56,856 bases of DNA, from contig JAEXAW010000088.1 of assembly GCA_023458055.1 (NCBI GenBank), positions 1 to 56,856 on the forward strand, written 5' to 3'. Source of the stretch: Pseudomonadota bacterium (GTDB taxonomy: Bacteria > Pseudomonadota > Alphaproteobacteria > Sphingomonadales > Sphingomonadaceae). Each line of letters opens with the position of its first letter. Within the stretch, counting starts at the first letter, position 1. Position numbers and translations under genes: made by a program. The notes below the pieces were generated by a model, which was given only the letters and a program-made list of their open reading frames with translations, had not been told where the DNA came from and did no database searches. Positions 51,961-56,856 of this stretch are shown here, piece by piece.

Positions 51961-54900
51961 ATGACCAAAAAAGGCACTTCGCTGGGACTCGACATGGGTA
52001 CCAATTCAATCGGCTGGTGCCTATATCGCACTCAAGATGGTCGCCCGGTTGGCATTATCGATCTTGGCGTGCGCATCTTTTCTGATGGCCGTGACCCCAA
52101 ATCCGGGGCGTCGCTGGCTGTGGGCCGGCGGGATGCACGGTCCATGCGGCGGCGGCGGGATCGCTATATCGCGCGGCGGGCGGCAATGCTGCACAAGTTG
52201 GTGCGTTTTGGCCTCCTCCCCGATGACAAGGCGGCAAACAAGGCGCTGGAGCGGGAAGATCCCTATAGCCTGCGGGTCAAGGCGCTTTATGAAAAGCTGG
52301 AGTCCTATGAGATTGGCCGCGCGCTGTTTCATTTAAATCAGCGCCGCGGTTTCAAATCCAATCGCAAGGCCGACCGCAAGGCCAAGGATAATGAAAGCGG
52401 CAAGATCGCGACCGGCACCAAAGCGCTCGACGAGGCGATGGATCAGATCGGAGCGAAGACGCTCGCGGAATTTTTGCTGAAACGCGATGTCGTTGAGGGC
52501 GAGCCGCGCTGGATGCGGGTGCGGATGCGCCCGGATGCAGAAGGCTATGATTTCTACCCCGATCGCCGCCATTATGAAGATGAGTTCCGGCAAATTTGGG
52601 AAAAGCAGGCTCAATATCATCCGGCAATTTTGACCGAGGAAGCCCGCGCAGCCATCCACCGTATCCTGTTCTTCCAGCGCCCGCTCAAGGAGCAAGAGGT
52701 CGGCTTTTGCACTTTTGCCGGATGGAATGGCGTACCGGCGGATGAACGCCGCTTGCCCAAGGCGCATCCCTTGTTCCAGCAGCGGCGATTATATGAAGAG
52801 GTCAACCAGCTGCGCGTGGTAACGCCCGGTGATGCGGATCGCCCGCTCACGCTGGACGAACGCGATGCGTTAATCCTCAAGCTACAGGATAAGCAGAAAG
52901 TCGGATTTTCAGCGTTAGGTAAAACTATCAAACTTGCCCCGGGTCAGCGGTTCAACAAGGAAAGCGAAAACCGGTCCGACCTCATCGGCGATGAAGTGCG
53001 GGCGGTGATGAGCGACAAGAAGCGCTTCGGCAATCGCTGGCTGCATTTTGATCTGGCCGAGCAATTACGCATCATCGCCCAAGTGCAGAATGAGGAAAAT
53101 CCGGACAAACTCCTCACCTGGCTGCAAGGCGAATATGATCTGGACGAGGAAACCGCGCTCGCGGTCGCCAATGCGCGTCTCCCCGAAGGCTATGGTCGCT
53201 TTGGCGAAACCGCGACGGTGAAACTGATCGACGCGCTCAAAAGCGATGTGCTGACCTATAGCGATGCCGCCGCCAAGGCCGGCTTCCACCACAGCGATTT
53301 CCGCACCGGTGAGGTGTTCGATCAGCTTCCTTATTATGGCGAAGTGCTGGCATCTGACATCGCGCCGGGCAAACAGGATTATACGGACGAGGATGAGCGC
53401 CGCTTTGGCAAAATCACCAATCCGACCGTCCATATCGGGATGAACCAGCTGCGCCGGTTGGTCAATGCGATCATCCGCACTCATGGCATACCGGACACGA
53501 TCTACATCGAACTCGCGCGCGAATTGAAACTCAACGAAAAGGAAAAGGACGAGCATAAGCGCCGGATCAAGCGCGATACCGATGCGGCACAAAAACGGAG
53601 TAAGTTTCTCATACAAGAGGGGCAGCGTGATACAGGTGCGAACCGAATGTTGCTTCGCCTGTGGGAGGAACTCGACCCGCGCGATCCTTTGAACCGCCGC
53701 TGTCCTTATTGCGGCGACCAGATCAATGCCCAGATGTTGATGAACGGGTCCGCCGACATCGACCATATCATTCCCTATTCGCGCTGCCTGGATGATGGTG
53801 CGGGGAACAAGACCGTGTGTCATACGCATTGTAACCGGCAAAAGGGCAACAAGACTCCGTATGAACGCTGGAGCGACACGGACCGCTGGGAAGTGATCCA
53901 AGACCAAGTCTCCCGCATGCATCGCTCCAAACAATGGCGCTTTGGTCCGGACGCAATGGAGCGGATTAACAAGGTCGACGGCGTTGTTCAAACGGATGGC
54001 TTCATCGCGCGGCAGTTGAAGGATACCCAATATCTCGCACGGTTGGCGGCTAAATATCTGGGCAGCCTTTACCCCGAAAAAGGTAGCCGTCACGTCTATG
54101 CCGTACCGGGCCGGATGACCGCCATGCTACGTCGCTTGTGGGGGTTGAACGAGATATTGCCAGGGCACAACCTGCTTGAAAACAAACATAGCGATGCACC
54201 CAAAAACCGGCTCGACCACCGCCACCACACGATTGACGCGGCTGTGGTGGCGGCACTGACATCTGGGATGATCCAGCAGATCGCCCATGCGGCTGGGCGC
54301 GCGGAAGACCAAAATCTCGATAGCCTGTTTGTCGATCTTGCCTCGCCGTGGGAGGGCTTCCGCGAGGAACTGCAAGAACGGCTCCGCGGCGTTACCGTCA
54401 GCCACAAACCCGATCATGGCCGCAAGGGGAAATCCGAAAAAGGCCGCGACATCACCTCGGGTCGGCTACACAATGATACCGCTTACGGCTTGACGGGTGA
54501 AACCAATGCCGCTGGCGTCCCGATCGTCGTGCGGCGTGTGTCGCTGCTCAGCCTTAAGCCCGAAGACCTCACCAAACCGGAACGGATGAGTGATGCTGTG
54601 CTACAGGCCGAATTGCGCGCCGCTACCGCTGGCAAGTCAGGCAAGGATTTTGAAACGGCGCTCAAGGCGTTTGCCAAACGCCCCGGCCACTATCAACATA
54701 TCCGCCATGTGCGCGTCCGCGAGCCACTCAATGTTATCCCCGTCCGCGACAAGCAGGGCCGCGCCTATAAAGCCTATAAGGGCGATGCCAATGCCCGCAT
54801 GGACATCTGGCGGATGCCGGACGGTAAATGGGTCTCAAAATGGAAGGATCGCGAAGGCGTTGAGCATTCGAGCGTTGTTTCGATGTTTGACGCTCACCAA

Positions 54901-55215
54901 CCCAGTATGGCTCATATCAAACCACACCCCGCTGCGAAGAAAATTCTCAGCTTGCGCCAAAATGATCTGGTTGCCGTTGAGCGTGATGGCGGGCCCAGAG
55001 AAATAATGCGGGTGGTGAAATTTTCCGCCAACGGTGCGATGCAGTTAGCTCTCCACAATGAAGCCGGGGCGCTTAAAGCAAGAGATGCAGTTCCTGCCGA
55101 TGTCGATCCATTCAAATATGTTAATACATCTGCTTTCGGCCTCCAAAAAGCAAAGGCGCGGCAGGTGCGTATTGACGAAATGGGGCGCATATTTGACCCC
55201 GGCCAACGGGAGTAA
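51961..55215 (+). CDS. cas9: CRISPR-associated endonuclease Cas9, type II-C
   Basis: RNA-guided DNA endonuclease. The 1084-residue size and the absence of csn2 or cas4 fit type II-C. RuvC-I GLDMGTNSIGW (Asp11) at the N-terminus, an Arg-rich bridge helix (RRRRDRYIARRAAM, near residue 62), RuvC-II IYIELARELKLN (Glu517), HNH with DIDHIIPYS (His602) and NRQKGNKTPYE (Asn625), and RuvC-III HHTIDAAVVA (His756, Asp759) are all present. Two Cys pairs (CPYC at 581-584 and CHTHC at 620-624) flank the HNH core, suggesting a zinc site. ATG 51961 has AGGGGGAA upstream; an upstream in-frame extension is not family-like. All catalytic residues look intact. Confidence 0.97.
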   Translation: MTKKGTSLGLDMGTNSIGWCLYRTQDGRPVGIIDLGVRIFSDGRDPKSGASLAVGRRDARSMRRRRDRYIARRAAMLHKLVRFGLLPDDKAANKALEREDPYSLRVKALYEKLESYEIGRALFHLNQRRGFKSNRKADRKAKDNESGKIATGTKALDEAMDQIGAKTLAEFLLKRDVVEGEPRWMRVRMRPDAEGYDFYPDRRHYEDEFRQIWEKQAQYHPAILTEEARAAIHRILFFQRPLKEQEVGFCTFAGWNGVPADERRLPKAHPLFQQRRLYEEVNQLRVVTPGDADRPLTLDERDALILKLQDKQKVGFSALGKTIKLAPGQRFNKESENRSDLIGDEVRAVMSDKKRFGNRWLHFDLAEQLRIIAQVQNEENPDKLLTWLQGEYDLDEETALAVANARLPEGYGRFGETATVKLIDALKSDVLTYSDAAAKAGFHHSDFRTGEVFDQLPYYGEVLASDIAPGKQDYTDEDERRFGKITNPTVHIGMNQLRRLVNAIIRTHGIPDTIYIELARELKLNEKEKDEHKRRIKRDTDAAQKRSKFLIQEGQRDTGANRMLLRLWEELDPRDPLNRRCPYCGDQINAQMLMNGSADIDHIIPYSRCLDDGAGNKTVCHTHCNRQKGNKTPYERWSDTDRWEVIQDQVSRMHRSKQWRFGPDAMERINKVDGVVQTDGFIARQLKDTQYLARLAAKYLGSLYPEKGSRHVYAVPGRMTAMLRRLWGLNEILPGHNLLENKHSDAPKNRLDHRHHTIDAAVVAALTSGMIQQIAHAAGRAEDQNLDSLFVDLASPWEGFREELQERLRGVTVSHKPDHGRKGKSEKGRDITSGRLHNDTAYGLTGETNAAGVPIVVRRVSLLSLKPEDLTKPERMSDAVLQAELRAATAGKSGKDFETALKAFAKRPGHYQHIRHVRVREPLNVIPVRDKQGRAYKAYKGDANARMDIWRMPDGKWVSKWKDREGVEHSSVVSMFDAHQPSMAHIKPHPAAKKILSLRQNDLVAVERDGGPREIMRVVKFSANGAMQLALHNEAGALKARDAVPADVDPFKYVNTSAFGLQKAKARQVRIDEMGRIFDPGQRE

Positions 55216-55317
55216 GCTGCGCGCACCAAAGAGAATGATCCGAAACGGAGTGAGATTGACTCGACTTTAAGCCTTTGTGCGGCACCCTTCATGACCTCGT
55301 CATGCAAGGGACTGTTC

Positions 55318-56256
55318 ATGGACCGGATTGTCGATATCGCAACGGATGGGTTGCATTTGTCCGCCTATCGCGGGCTTATGCTGCTATCGCTCGACGAGCA
55401 GGAAGTCGGCCGCGTCGCGCTTGATGATATCGCCGCCATCATTATCCACGCGCATGGCGTGACGTGGACCACTAGCCTCGCGGTCGAACTCGCCCAAAGG
55501 GGCGCTATCATGGTATTGTGCGGCAATAACCATGCGCCGGTGGCGTACCTCACCGCGATTGACGGTCACCATGCGCAAAATGCACGCCTCAGAGCGCAAT
55601 GGGAGGCCCCGCGACCTTTGTTCAAACGCGCCTGGAAGCAGATCATCACCGCCAAAGTCAAAATGCAGGCAAGCTTGCTCGCCGCTCATGGCCGCGATGA
55701 AGCCAATGCGCTTCTATTCCTCGCCGATCGCGTGCGGTCGGGCGATCCTGACAATATCGAGGCGCAAGCCGCGCGGCGTTATTGGACAGCGCTGTTCGGT
55801 ACGGAATTTCGCAGGGATCGTGCATCGGATGGCAGCAACGCGCTGCTCAATTATGGCTATACCGTGATGCGTGCGATGATCGCGCGGTCGGTCATGGCCG
55901 CGGGATTGCATCCCAGCATTGGCCTCCATCACGCCAACCGCCTTAACGCGTTTGCCTTGGCTGATGATCTGGTCGAACCCTTCCGGCCCTTGGTCGATGC
56001 CGTCGTTCACCACATGCATGCTGACGGCCTAGTTGCGGTGGATCGCGAGGCCAAGCAGCGGCTGACGGGACTCATCACTGCCGATCTTGACCTGGCTGGC
56101 GCGGTCTCTCCGGTGAGCATATGTGCACAAAGACTGGCGCAATCTCTGGCGGCAAGTTTCGAAAGCGGTCAGCTGGCCTTGTCGCTGTTCACGCCTCCCG
56201 CGCCCCTCGCCTGGCACGCCATTGCGCGCCACCTGCCTGATGGAGAAACCGTGTGA
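55318..56256 (+). CDS. cas1: CRISPR adaptation integrase Cas1
   Basis: Spacer-integrating nuclease. The 312-residue product starts at ATG 55318 (MDRIVDIATDGLHLSAYRG), with GGGAC upstream. The metal-binding residues are in NIEAQAARRYW (Glu148), the His of SIGLHHANR (His204 or His205) and DDLVEPFRPLVD (Glu220). Its stop overlaps the cas2 start by three bases. A 102-base gap after cas9 contains a small palindrome (CATGACCTCGTCATG). Confidence 0.97.
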   Translation: MDRIVDIATDGLHLSAYRGLMLLSLDEQEVGRVALDDIAAIIIHAHGVTWTTSLAVELAQRGAIMVLCGNNHAPVAYLTAIDGHHAQNARLRAQWEAPRPLFKRAWKQIITAKVKMQASLLAAHGRDEANALLFLADRVRSGDPDNIEAQAARRYWTALFGTEFRRDRASDGSNALLNYGYTVMRAMIARSVMAAGLHPSIGLHHANRLNAFALADDLVEPFRPLVDAVVHHMHADGLVAVDREAKQRLTGLITADLDLAGAVSPVSICAQRLAQSLAASFESGQLALSLFTPPAPLAWHAIARHLPDGETV

Positions 56257-56615
56257 AAGCGTTGATGCGCGGCCTTGATGGCAACACCCATTATAGCGGA
56301 TACCAGCTTATGTGGATTTTGGTGATGTTCGATCTGCCCGTCGGCACCCGTGAAGAATCGCGCGCGGCGACCAAGTTTCGCGAATTTTTGCTCGATGAAG
56401 GCTATGAAATGAGCCAATTTTCCATCTATGCGCGCTTTTGTTCGGGCAAGGAGCAATATGAAACCTATGTCCGGCGCATCGAATCATCCTTGCCCGACAA
56501 GGGCGACGTCCACATTCTCGCCTTTACCGACCGGCAATATGAAAATATAATCCGGTTTTCAGGACAGCTACGCAAAAGACAGCGCAAAAATCCGAGTCAA
56601 TTGGCGTTGTTTTGA
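56253..56615 (+). CDS. cas2: CRISPR adaptation protein Cas2
   Basis: Structural partner of Cas1 in spacer acquisition. The 120-residue product has the ferredoxin-like fold signature MWILVMFDLPVGTREESRAA, then FSIYARFCSGKEQYETYVRR and GDVHILAFTDRQYENI, ending in RKNPSQLALF as in type II Cas2. Translation starts at GTG 56253 inside the cas1 stop (GTGA); an in-frame ATG at 56265 is also possible. Confidence 0.96.
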   Translation: MKALMRGLDGNTHYSGYQLMWILVMFDLPVGTREESRAATKFREFLLDEGYEMSQFSIYARFCSGKEQYETYVRRIESSLPDKGDVHILAFTDRQYENIIRFSGQLRKRQRKNPSQLALF

Positions 56616-56649
56616 GCGACAGGAGAGCAATTTGCGATGACCGGCGGGC

Positions 56650-56679
56650 TTAAAATTTTGATAGAAATCAATATTTTAA
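56650..56679. other. AT-rich hairpin between cas2 and the CRISPR array
   Basis: TTAAAATTTTGAT and ATCAATATTTTAA form a 13-bp stem with one mismatch and an AGAA loop. If the array is read on the minus strand, this lies just after its last repeat and may end transcription or mark the array's distal boundary. Confidence 0.5.
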
Positions 56680-56689
56680 AACCACACCG

Positions 56690-56856
56690 ATCATAGCAGT
56701 TCAGAAATCACGGTCCAGCTGCAACGAACGACGTCCAGTCCACTTTTTTGTTCAAATCATAGCAGTTCAGAAATCACGGTCCAGCTGCAACCGTCGGTAC
56801 GGCAGTGGCTTTGATAGAGGCATCATAGCAGTTCAGAAATCACGGTCCAGCTGCAA
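56690..56856 (-). CRISPR. CRISPR array, type II-C, first three repeats (runs off the window)
   Basis: Three 36-bp repeats at 56690-56725, 56756-56791 and 56822 to the window end (last base missing). They are identical where seen: ATCATAGCAGTTCAGAAATC at the left end, then ACGGTCCAGCTGCAAC. Both spacers are 30 bp (56726-56755 and 56792-56821). In crRNA sense (minus strand) the repeat begins GTTGCAGCTGGACC and ends TGCTATGAT, which agrees with the tracrRNA pairing and so sets the strand. The end TGCTATGAT resembles an extended -10 box. Confidence 0.97.

Overview
The window is a GC-rich chromosomal segment that reads as a sphingomonad (Sphingopyxis/Sphingomonas-like alphaproteobacterium). The evidence is the codon bias, the recR/def/fmt/truA neighbourhood, the dense GC-rich palindromic intergenic repeats, and the exosortase-A-type accessory genes. 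This is inference from gene content and family recognition; no database was consulted.

Layout. (1) 1-8100: housekeeping genes def, recR, fmt and truA, broken up by repeats and remodelling: a 270-bp MITE-like element, a frameshifted small secreted-protein gene, an HTH protein preceded by a 13-bp tandem array, a recent partial duplication of recR that brackets a membrane-protein gene, and a palindromic repeat inserted in frame inside fmt. (2) 8100-16530: genes of the exosortase-A (XrtA/PEP-CTERM) accessory type: an asparagine-synthase-like amidotransferase whose Cys2 is Ser, an ExeA-like ATPase, a PLP decarboxylase and an acyl-CoA ligase on the minus strand, with a GNAT/FemAB-like protein and an acyl carrier protein on the plus strand. 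(3) 16530-19060: repeats, trxB, and a small LuxR-type regulator behind an AT-rich nested palindrome. (4) 19140-35091, minus strand: a probable single operon that starts with a 2OG-Fe(II) oxygenase and two GT2 glycosyltransferases, then a hybrid NRPS (formyltransferase, half condensation domain, adenylation domain interrupted by a luciferase-like monooxygenase, PCP), a type I PKS (KS-AT-KR-DH-ACP-TE), another GT2 and an Sfp-type phosphopantetheinyl transferase. (5) 35298-51751: a Wzx/Wzy-type polysaccharide locus: GT4 enzymes, flippase, polymerase/ligase, a clan-A-like glycosidase, a WecG/TagA transferase, Wza-like export lipoprotein/porin, outer-membrane barrel, Wzc-like and CpsD-like proteins, a PhyH-type dioxygenase, a SleB-type hydrolase and the initiating sugar-phosphate transferase. 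(6) 51779-56856: a type II-C CRISPR system: a predicted divergent tracrRNA, cas9, cas1, cas2 and the first three 36-bp repeats of an array that runs off the window.

How the parts may work together. The sugar transferase, GTs, Wzx, Wzy and Wza/Wzc/CpsD would build and export a polysaccharide. The NRPS/PKS with its own PPTase and glycosyltransferases lies inside that locus, so its product may be a glycosylated small molecule or an acyl decoration of the polymer. That link is inference from position only. The NRPS-PKS operon within a polysaccharide locus is the best candidate for an undescribed system here. The CRISPR locus is a compact, apparently complete II-C system whose tracrRNA can be recognised from base pairing with the repeat.
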